A stretch of 64,000 nt of DNA from Paraglaciecola chathamensis S18K6 (GCA_000314955.1 BAEM01000040.1:62001-126000), one strand, 5' to 3'. Counted from the stretch's first letter, positions 39,469 through 49,471 are shown. Notes: generated by a model not told the origin, from the sequence alone. Made by a program: numbers and translations.

Positions 39469-39655
39469 TTGCTCTGTCCCCTGGGTTAGGTGTTGTTTTG
39501 ATTATATTTTTATTACTTTCTATGAAGTTTTTTACGCTAATGCGATTAGGGTTTAGTGTAGAGTATTGCGCAGTCCACTCAAGTCGGTGAGTCGCGCTTT
39601 TGTTATATTTTTGTCAGGCAATACTCAATAAAACGTAACAAACCATATCTAGCTG

Positions 39656-41422
39656 TTATTCATCGTGTTTTAACTGTGTTTCAATCCATTGATTGACACT
39701 GTCTTCAAGAACGGCCATAGGTAACGAGCCTTGGCCGATAATCACATCATGGAATTGACGTATGTCGAAGTTTTCTTTCAAGCTGGTTTGGGCTTTGCTG
39801 CGAAGTTCACGTATTTTAAGCTCGCCAATTTTGTAAGACAGCGCTTGGCCTGGCCAAGAAATATAGCGATCAATTTGATCTGCGGTGGCTTTTTCAGTTA
39901 GTGCCGTGCGTGAGCCCAAATAATCAATCGCTTGTTGGCGGCTCCAGCCGAAGGCATGAATGCCCGTGTCTACGACTAAGCGCACTGCACGCCACATTTC
40001 GTAACCCAGTCGACCAAAGTCAGAATAAGGGGCTTGATAAAAACCGGCTTCTTTGCCTAAACGCTCAGAGTACAAGCCCCAGCCTTCTGAAAACGCTGAG
40101 TGGTTAAGGGTGCGGCGAAATTCAGGTACCTCTAACTCCATAGCAATAGCATTTTGTAGATGATGCCCAGGGACGGCCTCATGCAGGCTAAGGGCTTCTA
40201 AATTGTATAGTGGTTGCTGGGCAGGATCAGAGGTTAAAAAGTATGTGCCGGGCGTGCGGTTATCTGGTGGCGGCATATAAAACGCGCCACGTGACGCAGA
40301 GCCTTTAATGGTGAACGTATTGCGAGGCAAGGTGGCGAAAAAGCTAGGTAATTTACCGTACATTTTTTGGGTGATAAATGCGGTTTTCTCCATTACATCT
40401 TGGCGGTCTTGGGCGTAAAAGCGCGGATCTGTGGCTAAAAACTGCAAAAACTCTGCATAGCTGCCTTTAAAGCCCACCTGCTGAATAATCTCGTTCATTT
40501 CTTTGCTAATACGTTCTACTTCGTCCAAGCCGAGTTGGTGAATTTGCTTCGGGGTTAAGTTCGTAGTGGTGTAATAGTTAGCGGTGTAAGCATAGTAGTC
40601 AGCCCCCCCTTTGACGCTAGAAATACCCGGCTCTTGGCGGCAGTGGCGCATATAGTCATTTACAAAATAATCGTTGAAATGCGCATAAGCAGGCACAACC
40701 GCGTTTTTGATAAGCTCGGCGCCTTTGCTGGCATAGCGTTGTTTTTGCTTTTCAGTAAATTGAGCCGGAAAACGGGTAAATGGTTCGTACAATGCACTGT
40801 CTTTGGGGTCTTTAACGATGTGAATTGTGATAGTTTGCTGATAGTTTTTGAAGGTTTCACAGTGCTGCACAAAGCCCGTTTTGACCCCTTGAGCGAGTAA
40901 ATCAATATTTTCTTGATTAAAGCGTGGGTAGTCTTCAAGGCTTATCAAGTATTGATCATAATCTTGCGGGGTAAGAAATGCCATGTTGGCAGGGGCCTGT
41001 GCAAAATAAGTGTGCCAGCCGCTTAAAAAGTTTATAGGGAAATAACGATCTTGAAACTCGTAGCTTTTGGCTTCGGTTTCACGCTCATATTTGAATAAGC
41101 GGTAACTGACTTGTTCGTCTGCACTCAGTTGTTTAACGTCAATTTGCGCTAATTGTTCAAGCATCTGCTGATTAAATGCTTCACGGCGCTCGAAACCCTG
41201 TGGGCTGAAATCTGCTAATTTTCCTTTGGGTTTCCACGCATCTGGATCGGTGCGAAAGAATATTTTTTCTTTTTGTGCTTCTTGCCAGTGGCTATTGAGT
41301 AAATCGTTAAATTCTTGGGTGGCATCTGCCCATGTGTTCCCTGACATAGCCAGTAATGTGAGCATACCAAGGGGTTTGCCGATTGTATGGGATAGTGTGT
41401 TTTTGATAATGCTGATTTTCAT
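39656..41422 (-). CDS. DUF885 family (putative peptidase), exported
   Basis: The 588-residue protein has a Sec-type signal (hydrophobic GMLTLLAMSGNTWADA near residues 19-34). The DUF885 hallmarks are HEAVPGHHLQNAIA near residue 412 and AFSEGWGLYSERLGKEAG near 442. Members are predicted zinc-dependent peptidases, often lipoproteins or periplasmic. It is 187 bases upstream of tldD and 31 bases downstream of the M24 peptidase, which makes an exported peptidase pair likely. Substrate unknown. Confidence 0.85.
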   Translation of the reverse strand: MKISIIKNTLSHTIGKPLGMLTLLAMSGNTWADATQEFNDLLNSHWQEAQKEKIFFRTDPDAWKPKGKLADFSPQGFERREAFNQQMLEQLAQIDVKQLSADEQVSYRLFKYERETEAKSYEFQDRYFPINFLSGWHTYFAQAPANMAFLTPQDYDQYLISLEDYPRFNQENIDLLAQGVKTGFVQHCETFKNYQQTITIHIVKDPKDSALYEPFTRFPAQFTEKQKQRYASKGAELIKNAVVPAYAHFNDYFVNDYMRHCRQEPGISSVKGGADYYAYTANYYTTTNLTPKQIHQLGLDEVERISKEMNEIIQQVGFKGSYAEFLQFLATDPRFYAQDRQDVMEKTAFITQKMYGKLPSFFATLPRNTFTIKGSASRGAFYMPPPDNRTPGTYFLTSDPAQQPLYNLEALSLHEAVPGHHLQNAIAMELEVPEFRRTLNHSAFSEGWGLYSERLGKEAGFYQAPYSDFGRLGYEMWRAVRLVVDTGIHAFGWSRQQAIDYLGSRTALTEKATADQIDRYISWPGQALSYKIGELKIRELRSKAQTSLKENFDIRQFHDVIIGQGSLPMAVLEDSVNQWIETQLKHDE

Positions 41423-41453
41423 TAATTTGATTCTTATTTTAATAAAAGGGTGT

Positions 41454-42746
41454 TTAAAGCACGGCTAGAGCGCCAATCGGGGATTCTAGACTATCAGGCG
41501 GTGTGGTGAACCAGCGAGGGCCTTTGTCGGTCATGTAAATGCAGTCTTCTAACCGTACCCCAAATTCCCCAGGTATATAAATACCTGGTTCATCAGAAAA
41601 GCACATGCCCGCCTGCAGTAGCGTTTGTTCTTGATGCACGAAGTTAACAGGTTCATGACCTTCCATACCAATGCCGTGACCGGTGCGATGGGAAAGCCCA
41701 GGTAATTGGTATTCGGGGCCTAACCCTTGGCTTTGATAATAAGCACGCACCGCGTCATCGACTGCACCGGCGGGTACGCCAATTTGGGCTTTTTCGAAAG
41801 CAATTTGCTGGCCCTTGCGTACTGTTTGCCAAATTTTTTGCTGTTTTTTACTTGGCTCACCAAACACAAATGTGCGGCTGATATCAGACTGATAACCATG
41901 CACCGCACAGCCACAATCCATTAAAACAACAGAGCCATTGTTAATGGTTTGAGCCTGTTTGCTGCCGTGAGGATAGGCACTGGCTTCGTTGAACAAGGCC
42001 ATAGTCCAAATACCGCTGCCACCCAACTGGGCCTGAGCGCTGCTCATTAGTTGGTTGACGCCTTGTTGGCTCATCCCGAGCGCAAGGTTGGCATGCACGT
42101 ATTGGTATGCCCTAAGGGTGATTTCATTTGCTTTATGCATAAGGGCGATTTCGTGGTCGCTTTTAAACATGCGACAACCTTGGGTAATCGGATCAGCAGA
42201 AGTGTGTTGCATCTGATGCATTAGGCTCATAACACCGTCGAGCACGAAATAACGAACTGAATGTTCGAAGGCCAAGCGCCCCTTTGTTACATTACGATCG
42301 TTCAAAATTTGCTGAACTAACGCAAATGGGCTTTCATGCTCCTGCCAAACGCGTACATCGTCGCCAACCTTAAGGGATTCACGAATACTGGGTTCTTCAA
42401 AAAAAGGGCAAAGCACGGCAATGTCGCCTTCTCTGGGGATTACCACAGCGGTTAAACGTTCGCTACGCCACCACTGAATCCCTGTAAAGTATTCCATTGC
42501 GGCGCCGGGCTCTAAAATCATCGCTGCCACATTGGATTTCGCCATTAATGATTGCGCTTTTTTGATGCGCGCTTTGCGTTCATTGACTGTGATAGGACGG
42601 CTAGATGTCGTGATATCGGATAATGTCGCTGCTTTATCTGCGGCTAAAGAGGCAGTATTATTTGCTGCAAATACCGATTGAGAAAGGGGGAGGGTGGCTA
42701 CTGCTGCAGCACTGGCTTTAATAAAGGCTCTTTTTGTTATTTTCAT
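41454..42746 (-). CDS. exported M24-family (Xaa-Pro-type) peptidase
   Basis: The start used here is the Met of MKITKRAFIKAS (42746, 430 residues). GTG and ATG codons 3 to 7 codons upstream are also open. The N-terminus looks like a Tat variant with Lys-Arg in place of Arg-Arg (TKRAFIKAS) and a cut after SVFA. The M24 fold follows: MEYFTGIQWWRSERLT in the N-terminal domain, then metal ligands in VLMDCGCAVHGYQSDISRTF, SHRTGHGIGMEGHEP, DEPGIYI and VRLEDCIYM. It heads the minus-strand block and is divergent from the methyltransferase gene. Confidence 0.87.
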   Translation of the reverse strand: MKITKRAFIKASAAAVATLPLSQSVFAANNTASLAADKAATLSDITTSSRPITVNERKARIKKAQSLMAKSNVAAMILEPGAAMEYFTGIQWWRSERLTAVVIPREGDIAVLCPFFEEPSIRESLKVGDDVRVWQEHESPFALVQQILNDRNVTKGRLAFEHSVRYFVLDGVMSLMHQMQHTSADPITQGCRMFKSDHEIALMHKANEITLRAYQYVHANLALGMSQQGVNQLMSSAQAQLGGSGIWTMALFNEASAYPHGSKQAQTINNGSVVLMDCGCAVHGYQSDISRTFVFGEPSKKQQKIWQTVRKGQQIAFEKAQIGVPAGAVDDAVRAYYQSQGLGPEYQLPGLSHRTGHGIGMEGHEPVNFVHQEQTLLQAGMCFSDEPGIYIPGEFGVRLEDCIYMTDKGPRWFTTPPDSLESPIGALAVL

Positions 42747-42980
42747 CAGGTTCATTCCATATGACACTTGCCCACAACATTATTACAAAACGTAAAAGAG
42801 TTATAGCCAAGACATAAAATTCAGCACTGTGCGGTGTAAGGAATTTAACCCAGTTGCGGGCTGCCAATTGCGTGGAAAATACTTCGATCCATTGGTAATT
42901 CGTGGGAGAATGAGGCGTTTCGCGCTATACGTAATTTCCCTTTCTAAGGTTTCTTTTAACTCAACAAGCCATACAAATAC

Positions 42981-44237
42981 ATGTCAAATATCGCCCGAGA
43001 CGATTTCAATTATGCCCGCAGGTTTGAACAGTTAACCCATTTGTTATCTGAACACAAAGCCTTGTGGCAATTTGCGACTTTTAATCAAGCTGATTTGCCA
43101 TGGCGTGAAGACTACCCTGAACTGTGTAATTGGCTAGATTCCCAATCTGTGACTGACCTTTTATCTGAGGATAGCCAAGCGCGAATTGGCCAATTTTTAC
43201 CATTTGTGTCCCAGATAGAGGCACTGACTCAGCTTGATGATTTTACGCTTGATTGTTTAACACCTAGCGAAAACAAAGATAGCGCTGAATTTTCCTCCGT
43301 TCCGGTGCATTTTAGTCATGGTATTGGCGGGCGAAAATGGCAGCAAATTAGTGCTTTTTTTGCCGCCCTTGGGCCTGCGCAACAGGCTGAAAACTATCTT
43401 GAATGGTGCGCCGGTATGGGGCATCTAGGTCGCTTGGTCGCGCTTAAAACGGCCTCCAGTGTACTCAGTTTAGAATGGCAACAGGCTTTGTGCGATAAAG
43501 GCAGCACGCTTGCCCAAAAGGCGAATGTGCAACAAGATTTTGTGTGCGATGATGCGCTTGGTGCTCAAAGTGCTACCCATTTAACAGGCAAAAACTGCGC
43601 AATGGCCTTACACGCATGCGGAGATTTACATACCGCTTTGTTGCGAGCTGCAGGTGAGGTTAAAACGCCCCACGTGGTTATTTCACCCTGTTGTTACCAC
43701 CTGACCCGAGATGCTCACTACCTTGGGCTTTCCCAATTCTGCCAAGCTAACTTGATTCAACATGGGCTTGAGATAGACAAAGACGATTTAAAACTCGCGG
43801 TTAAACAAGTCGCGACTGCTGGCGCAAGAGAGCAAGACTTACGCGAGCTTGAGCTAACTTATCGGCTTGGTTTTGACACATGGTTACGAGAGACACTAAA
43901 CGCCGATAATTACATTCCCCTTCCATCTGTGAAAAAGAGCCAGCTGAACCAAGGGTTTGAAGCGTTTTGTCACTGGGCCGCAGAGCAAAAAAATCAGCTG
44001 TTTAGTGCCACAGACGAACAGGTTACTCAGTATTTAGCTATCGGCAAACAGCGCCGAGCGTTACTCGCCCGCTTAGAGGCGGTGCGCAGTTGCTTTCGCC
44101 GCGCAATGGAGTTGTGGCTAGTGCTTGACCGAGCTCTGTTTATGCAAGAACAAGGCTATCAGGTTGAAGTTGGCATTTTTTGCTCAGCACAATTAACCCC
44201 TCGTAATTATATGTTACGGGCGGTATTCGAAAAGTAG
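42981..44237 (+). CDS. SAM-dependent methyltransferase-like protein
   Basis: The 418-residue protein has a Rossmann methyltransferase core: EWCAGMGHLGRLVALK near residue 141 (SAM-binding loop with Glu-x-Cys-Ala-Gly), ALHACGDLHTALLR near 210, and HVVISPCCYHL near 232. The HACGD and SPCCYH motifs belong to the Methyltransf_32/GSTCD-like group, whose members include tRNA methyltransferase relatives. The substrate is unknown. No signal peptide is present. It stands alone between the divergent peptidase and the MerC gene. Confidence 0.75.
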   Translation: MSNIARDDFNYARRFEQLTHLLSEHKALWQFATFNQADLPWREDYPELCNWLDSQSVTDLLSEDSQARIGQFLPFVSQIEALTQLDDFTLDCLTPSENKDSAEFSSVPVHFSHGIGGRKWQQISAFFAALGPAQQAENYLEWCAGMGHLGRLVALKTASSVLSLEWQQALCDKGSTLAQKANVQQDFVCDDALGAQSATHLTGKNCAMALHACGDLHTALLRAAGEVKTPHVVISPCCYHLTRDAHYLGLSQFCQANLIQHGLEIDKDDLKLAVKQVATAGAREQDLRELELTYRLGFDTWLRETLNADNYIPLPSVKKSQLNQGFEAFCHWAAEQKNQLFSATDEQVTQYLAIGKQRRALLARLEAVRSCFRRAMELWLVLDRALFMQEQGYQVEVGIFCSAQLTPRNYMLRAVFEK

Positions 44238-44370
44238 GCAACGCCCTAGTGAGTATTTTTGTGATGATTTATTCATTTTTAATTAAGTGAAGGTCAGCAG
44301 TAATAATTTACCCCAGCCTATATAAATATTTATTGAAAATTGGCTTGAAAAAGTTTGGCATACTCCCATT

Positions 44371-44389
44371 GATGTTATATTATAACGTC
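44371..44389 (+). promoter_or_regulatory. Zur-box-like palindrome upstream of the MerC-domain gene
   Basis: GATGTTATATTATAACGTC is a 19-base palindrome with one mismatch between its 9-base arms. It matches the core GTTATAnTATAAC of the known gammaproteobacterial Zur operator. It ends 24 bases before the MerC ATG, a good place for a zinc-responsive repressor to block transcription. Confidence 0.8.
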
Positions 44390-44413
44390 CGAATTTTAGA
44401 GGATTAACCAGCA

Positions 44414-44824
44414 ATGCAAGTAACAGAAGATAAATCACTATTAGATAGACTAGGCATATGGGCCTCCAGTTTATGTGCTGTGCATTGTCTTGCTTTGCCC
44501 ATTCTGATCCCTTTATTGCCTTTAGTTGGCGCAAGCTTCTTTGCCCAAGACTGGTTTGAAAGAACTATTTTGTCTTTGTCGATGATTGTAGGATTCTGGG
44601 CGCTATTGTCTGGTTTCTATCGTTATCACCGCCAGATTTACCCTCTGTACAGCTTGATGTTAGGCGGGATTATTTACTGGAACAAAGACATGTTTGGTGA
44701 AACTTACGAGCCATTTACGATTGCTACTGGGGCCTTGTTGATAATAGGGGCGCATATCGTTAACTTAAAACTGTGCCAAAGTTGTCATAGCTGTGAGTCA
44801 GAAAACAGCTGCTCGACCGACTAA
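44414..44824 (+). CDS. MerC-domain membrane protein
   Basis: The 136-residue protein has four hydrophobic segments and the MerC signature SSLCAVHCLALPILIPLLP near residue 19, with the Cys21 and Cys25 pair. The C-terminal tail is cysteine- and histidine-rich (LCQSCHSCESENSC), suiting metal binding. MerC proteins carry mercury in mer operons, but the Zur-like operator 25 bases upstream and the absence of other mer genes argue for a chromosomal zinc-related role here. A GAGGA ribosome site precedes the ATG. Confidence 0.87.
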   Translation: MQVTEDKSLLDRLGIWASSLCAVHCLALPILIPLLPLVGASFFAQDWFERTILSLSMIVGFWALLSGFYRYHRQIYPLYSLMLGGIIYWNKDMFGETYEPFTIATGALLIIGAHIVNLKLCQSCHSCESENSCSTD

Positions 44825-45031
44825 TATACGCCCTGACCAATTCGAAAAGTGCACTGCATCAATTGTAGTGCAAGCGTTCCGTTCCAGCCGGCTTGAAAGC
44901 AGACTAATGTTGCCGCTGTCTTTTTAAAATCCGTCTTAGTTAATACCAATTCCAATCAATAATTAATCACTCAGCGAAAATTTAAAAGAACTTAGTCAAG
45001 GCGCTTGAATGAAGTAATACCGCCGATACTG

Positions 45032-45724
45032 TTACTTTGCTAAAAATGCTTTGGCTTTGCCAGGACCGTTGCTAAAAACACCATCGACTTGCCAACTGGC
45101 TAAGGTTGCTAGGTCGGCAGGTTGGTCAACTGTGTAAACAAAGAATTTTAGACCTCTTTGCTTGGCATCAAGTACGAACGCCTCGTCTACGAAACTTATA
45201 TCAGCATTGACCGAGTAGGCATTCAATGCCTGAGCAAACGCGGCGTATTCTATGGGCTTACTTGCAGTTAATGCACCTATTTTCAAATCTGGATTATGTG
45301 CTTTAATACTACGAAGTAGGTGATGATCGAAAGAAGAAACAATGAAATGATCCAAGGTGAAATTCAGCTCGTGAATGGCTTTTTCAATGTTGTCCAGCAC
45401 TAGCTGCACATCCGACACACCCTTGATTTCAATGTTGAGTAAACATCTGCCAGCAATGCATTCCATGACTTGCCACAGAGTAGGGATGCGTTCATCTGAT
45501 CCTGCATTAAGCTGTTGTAGTGCTTCGAAACTGTGGTCTTTGAGCTGGCCGGTGCCGTTGGTGGTGCGATGAAGCCAGTGGTCATGAATAACCACTAGCT
45601 TGTCACCGTGTTGGTGCACATCAATTTCAATACCGTCACAGCCTTGCGTTAGAGCTGCTTTAATGGCGAGTAAGGTGTTTTCTGGTGCGTCAGCACTGGC
45701 ACCGCGATGAGCAAAAACAAGCAT
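45032..45724 (-). CDS. glycerophosphodiester phosphodiesterase
   Basis: The 230-residue protein hydrolyses glycerophosphodiesters to glycerol-3-phosphate. FAHRGASADAPENTLLA at the N-terminus and GIEIDVHQHGDKLVVIHDHWLHRTT supply the catalytic histidines and metal ligands of the GDPD family. There is no signal peptide, so it resembles the cytoplasmic UgpQ type. It lies 9 bases downstream of the EamA transporter on the same strand. Confidence 0.93.
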   Translation of the reverse strand: MLVFAHRGASADAPENTLLAIKAALTQGCDGIEIDVHQHGDKLVVIHDHWLHRTTNGTGQLKDHSFEALQQLNAGSDERIPTLWQVMECIAGRCLLNIEIKGVSDVQLVLDNIEKAIHELNFTLDHFIVSSFDHHLLRSIKAHNPDLKIGALTASKPIEYAAFAQALNAYSVNADISFVDEAFVLDAKQRGLKFFVYTVDQPADLATLASWQVDGVFSNGPGKAKAFLAK

Positions 45725-45733
45725 GAGGTAGGC

Positions 45734-46600
45734 CTATTTCTTGTGTAGTTTTTGAGTGTTAACAGTTTCGTACAAAGCAGCTGATATCACCAATAATCCA
45801 CCTACATAAGTTTGCCAGTTTGGTTGTTCGTCGAGTACGATTATGGCCAGAATAACGCCATACAAAGGCTGCATACAGGCGACGAGTGAAAAGGTTTTTG
45901 CTCTTAAGTGTTGCAAGCTCGTAGCAATCAGAGCATGAGGTACAGCGGTGAAAAACGTGCCAAGCAAGGCTAGGTATACGTAGGTTTTTCCGCTGGCATT
46001 GAACAAATCTGGGCTAATGAAAAAGCTTAAACAGAAAAATATCACTAGGGTTTGGTAGGCCATAGCTAACGAGCCGCTATAGTGAGAAAAATATTTTCTG
46101 TGGCAGACGTTGCGAAACGCGTAAAGCACTGCTGAGGTGACACCCACTAAAATACCTAAAGTAACGTCATTTTGTAGAGAGACTTCAGGGACAATCAGAA
46201 AAATGCCAATGAGTACTACAAGTGCGCTTAAAATATCTTGCCAGACCAAGCGGATGCCTTCGAAAAAAGGTTCGATTAATACGGTGATAACAGGGAAAGT
46301 GAAAAGTGCGATCATGCCAACAGACACACTAGAGTATTGCATAGCCGCGAAATAACTTACCCAATGCGCAGCCATTAACAGCCCTAAGCCGATGCCAATA
46401 AAGTAATCTTTTTTGCGCGCAAGAGTGAGTTTGCCGCCATTCATTTTCACTAATGTAAATAAAGCTAAGCAGGCAACAATTGAGCGGCCGAAGGTGATAT
46501 CAGTCGCTGAAAGGGGGATCACTTTTGAGAAAAGTGCTGTCGCCCCCAGCAAAATAACGGTGAGGTGTAGAGACCACAGGCTCTTTTTAACTGGATCCAC
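45734..46600 (-). CDS. EamA/DMT-family transporter
   Basis: The 288-residue protein has ten predicted membrane segments in two EamA repeats. The N-terminal half contains RSIVACLALFTLVKMNGG and MAAHWVSYFAAMQYSSVSVGMI, and the C-terminal half has YVYLALLGTFFTAVPHALIATSL and MQPLYGVILAIIVLDEQP. These are typical of drug/metabolite transporters. The substrate cannot be predicted. It is 2 bases downstream of psd. Confidence 0.9.
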   Translation of the reverse strand: MDPVKKSLWSLHLTVILLGATALFSKVIPLSATDITFGRSIVACLALFTLVKMNGGKLTLARKKDYFIGIGLGLLMAAHWVSYFAAMQYSSVSVGMIALFTFPVITVLIEPFFEGIRLVWQDILSALVVLIGIFLIVPEVSLQNDVTLGILVGVTSAVLYAFRNVCHRKYFSHYSGSLAMAYQTLVIFFCLSFFISPDLFNASGKTYVYLALLGTFFTAVPHALIATSLQHLRAKTFSLVACMQPLYGVILAIIVLDEQPNWQTYVGGLLVISAALYETVNTQKLHKK

Positions 46601-46602
46601 AA

Positions 46603-47463
46603 CTATTGGGTCAAAGTAGCGAAAACATCACCGAGGCGAGTGTCATCTCCAGCGCTATAATCTGCTAACTCCACCATGTCAGGCTCAAAACAAGCCACTA
46701 TGGTTGAACCTAATTTAAAGCGACCTAATTCATCACCTTTTTTAAGGAAAACGGCTTCTTCACCTTCACTTGGGTACTGCCAGTGCACCACATTTTTGCC
46801 TACTGGTGGTGAGACTGTGCCCGCCCAAACCGTCTCAATGCTAGCCACAATCGTTGCACCAACCAATACCATGGCCATCTTACCTTTGGGGGTATTAAAT
46901 ATTGCCACAACACGCTCGTTACGGGCGAACAATCCGGGGACGCGTCTAGCGGTCAATGGATTTACTGAAAATAAATCACCCGGTACATACACCATGTCAG
47001 TTAATTGGCCATCCATAGGCATGTGAATACGGTGATAATCTTTAGGAGCTAAATATACAGTGGCGAATTTACCATTTTTGAATGGCGCCGCTAACTCAGG
47101 CTTACCGCCTAGCAAGGTCGTTAAACTGTAGTCATGGCCTTTCGCTTGAAAAATACTGTCGTGTTTAATGTCACCTGACTGGCTCATCGCGCCATCAACA
47201 GGCATGGCTAAGTCTTGCTCATTAGGGCAAATAATTCGAGCGTCATCTTTTAATGGGCGGGTGAAAAATTCATTAAATGACGCGTAATCAGCAGGGTTTT
47301 CCCGCTCTGCTTCAGCCATGTTGACCTTATATTGCTTGATAAATAATTTTATCAATGCGGTGGTTAAGCCACCGGCCTCTGCTGCCGCAAGCTTGCCAAC
47401 TATCCTAGAAATCAAATGCTTAGGTGTAATGTATTGAAATGCAATTTTTATCGAGTCGAACAA
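46603..47463 (-). CDS. psd: phosphatidylserine decarboxylase
   Basis: Psd makes phosphatidylethanolamine at the inner membrane and self-cleaves to form a pyruvoyl group. The 286-residue precursor has the family motifs [20 protein letters not shown], and [14 protein letters not shown] with the LGST self-cleavage site near residue 252. Upstream on the same strand is rsgA, the usual psd partner in gammaproteobacteria. Confidence 0.96.
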   Translation of the reverse strand: MFDSIKIAFQYITPKHLISRIVGKLAAAEAGGLTTALIKLFIKQYKVNMAEAERENPADYASFNEFFTRPLKDDARIICPNEQDLAMPVDGAMSQSGDIKHDSIFQAKGHDYSLTTLLGGKPELAAPFKNGKFATVYLAPKDYHRIHMPMDGQLTDMVYVPGDLFSVNPLTARRVPGLFARNERVVAIFNTPKGKMAMVLVGATIVASIETVWAGTVSPPVGKNVVHWQYPSEGEEAVFLKKGDELGRFKLGSTIVACFEPDMVELADYSAGDDTRLGDVFATLTQ

Positions 47464-47635
47464 AATGAGAATCCTAAAACGAAAAGTTTTTACCGCCAGC
47501 GATTGTACAGTAATATTTTATTGAGTGGGAATGATGATAAGCACGACTAGCTATATGCTAGTTAATAATGGTGAGAAATATTGACAGTGTGTATCGATGC
47601 AAATGCAATTTCTCATCCTTGGGACCTTGCTAACC

Positions 47636-48664
47636 CTACACTTTACTGTGTGCAGGGCGCTGTTCGTCTAAATTAGACAAAATCTTATGGTAGCTTTCGT
47701 AACGCAACATACTGATTTCACCTTTTTCAGCCGCTTGGCGAATGATGCAGCCAGGGTCGTCTGCATGCGTGCAGTCACGAAACTTGCAGCCACCAATGTA
47801 ATCTCTAAACTCTTTAAAGCCCCAGGTTAAGCGTTCCATGGGCATATGCCACAGGGCAAACTCGCGGACACCAGGTGAATCAATCAAATCCCCACCTTGG
47901 GGAAAATGCAGTAACTTAGCCGTTGTCGTGGTGTGTTGGCCTAAGCCTGAATTATCTGACACTTCATTGGTAATCTCTTTGGCGTCAGGCAGCAACTCAT
48001 TGATTAGACTAGATTTACCTACCCCAGACTGACCTACAAATACGCTGACCTTGTCTTTTAAACACAGGGCTAAATCGCTAATACCTGTGTGTTTTTTACA
48101 GCTTGTGTACACTATACGGTAACCAATATCGCTGTAAATTTTGAGCTGCGCTTCAACCTCAACTCGTTCTTCATCGCTGAGCAATTCAACCTTATTAAGC
48201 AAAATAACAGGTTCAATGCCTACATCTTCTGATGCCACCAAATAACGATCGATAATGTTTAACGACAATGCGGGAATAACCGAACTGACGATAATGATTT
48301 GATCTATGTTCGCCGCTACCGGTTTTACCCCATCATAAAAATCAGGGCGTGTGAGCACAGATTTACGGTCTTGGACTATTTCGATAACGCCACTGATGCT
48401 CTCGGTGCCATCTTTGCCCGGGCGAAATAACACATCATCGCCACATACCACGCTAAGAACAGTACGGCGAATATGACAGCGGTGAATATTGCCTTCTTTA
48501 TCTTCAACATCTGCGTGTTTACCGAAACGGCCAATGACACGACCAGATTGTTGGTCTGCCAGTTGGTCTTCGCTAGGAGTGCTTGCCGGTTCAGCTAATC
48601 GCTTAGTACGATTATGTGAAACTTGACGACGTTGTTTATGGGTAAGTTTTGGTTTTTTCGCCAC
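47636..48664 (-). CDS. rsgA: ribosome small-subunit biogenesis GTPase RsgA
   Basis: RsgA is a circularly permuted GTPase that checks late 30S assembly. The 342-residue protein has an OB-fold N-terminus, [18 protein letters not shown] (G4), [17 protein letters not shown] near residue 210 (G1) and [10 protein letters not shown] (G3). The C-terminal zinc domain has [17 protein letters not shown]. It is divergent from orn and upstream of psd, as in E. coli. Confidence 0.96.
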   Translation of the reverse strand: MAKKPKLTHKQRRQVSHNRTKRLAEPASTPSEDQLADQQSGRVIGRFGKHADVEDKEGNIHRCHIRRTVLSVVCGDDVLFRPGKDGTESISGVIEIVQDRKSVLTRPDFYDGVKPVAANIDQIIIVSSVIPALSLNIIDRYLVASEDVGIEPVILLNKVELLSDEERVEVEAQLKIYSDIGYRIVYTSCKKHTGISDLALCLKDKVSVFVGQSGVGKSSLINELLPDAKEITNEVSDNSGLGQHTTTTAKLLHFPQGGDLIDSPGVREFALWHMPMERLTWGFKEFRDYIGGCKFRDCTHADDPGCIIRQAAEKGEISMLRYESYHKILSNLDEQRPAHSKV

Positions 48665-48776
48665 AGGTGAATGTCTGCATTTTCTTCTAATATCTAGTAT
48701 TATGGTAACGTTAGCTCGGTCGGAATTATAGCAATTCCGTTCAACAACTTAATTTAGCGCGATTTTAGGAGAAACC

Positions 48777-49322
48777 ATGGCGGTGGATGCACAAAACCTT
48801 GTTTGGATTGATATGGAAATGACGGGATTGCATCCTGAAGTAGATGTGGTGCTCGAGATTGCGACTATTGTCACAGACGCCAACTTAAATATCTTGGCAG
48901 AAGGCCCAGTACTGGCCATTCATCAATCCGATGAGGTGCTGAACAACATGAACCAATGGTGTATAGACACCCATGGTAAGTCAGGATTGACCGAGCGTTG
49001 TCGCAAAAGCACAATAGATGAACAAACCGCCGTGGCCGAAACTATTCGCTTTCTTGAAAAGTACGTCCCTAAAGGGGCTTCTCCTTTATGCGGTAACACC
49101 ATAGGGCAAGATCGCCGTTTTATGGTGAAGTACATGCCAGAACTGGAAGAATATTTTCACTATCGAAATATTGATGTGAGCACGTTGAAAGAATTGGTCA
49201 AACGCTGGAAGCCAGAAGTGTTAGATGGCTTTAGTAAAAAAGGTGTTCATTTAGCGTTAGATGACATTCGTGAATCCATTGCGGAGCTGGTGTATTACCG
49301 CCAACATATCTTTACCATCTGA
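48777..49322 (+). CDS. orn: oligoribonuclease
   Basis: Orn degrades the last di- and oligonucleotides in mRNA turnover. The 181-residue length is typical. [26 protein letters not shown] carries the first DEDD residues, and [34 protein letters not shown] and [14 protein letters not shown] complete the exonuclease motifs. A strong AGGAG ribosome site lies just before ATG. It is divergent from rsgA and upstream of tRNA-Gly genes, the same neighbourhood as in E. coli. Confidence 0.97.
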   Translation: MAVDAQNLVWIDMEMTGLHPEVDVVLEIATIVTDANLNILAEGPVLAIHQSDEVLNNMNQWCIDTHGKSGLTERCRKSTIDEQTAVAETIRFLEKYVPKGASPLCGNTIGQDRRFMVKYMPELEEYFHYRNIDVSTLKELVKRWKPEVLDGFSKKGVHLALDDIRESIAELVYYRQHIFTI

Positions 49323-49415
49323 TTAAATGGATGCCCGAATTGTGCTTTTCTTCAACGCAACGTCGATAAACTGAGCACTTAAGCAAATCAATTTCATATA
49401 AATGCAAATTAACCC

Positions 49416-49443
49416 TTGCGTCCCCAGCCAGTTTTTGTAAAAT
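49416..49443 (+). promoter_or_regulatory. promoter of the tRNA-Gly unit
   Basis: TTGCGT at 49416-49421 and TAAAAT at 49438-49443 are spaced by 16 bases. The next bases GCGCACCCGC form a GC-rich discriminator, typical of stringently controlled stable-RNA promoters. The first tRNA begins about 54 bases downstream of the -10. Confidence 0.7.
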
Positions 49444-49446
49444 GCG

Positions 49447-49471
49447 CACCCGCTGTCGATGACAGCGGGTG
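49447..49471 (+). other. strong hairpin in the leader of the tRNA-Gly unit
   Basis: CACCCGCTGTC and GACAGCGGGTG form a perfect 11-bp stem with a GAT loop, followed by GATTTTGTC. It begins within a few bases of the expected transcription start and lies 25 bases upstream of the first tRNA. It could be a 5' leader structure or a weak terminator of orn readthrough; the T run is short. Confidence 0.65.

Noticed and set aside
45032-47463. Functional link of glycerophosphodiesterase, EamA transporter and psd as a phospholipid operon
   Set aside because: They are tightly spaced and may be cotranscribed, but this is ordinary operon packing and the transporter's substrate is unknown.
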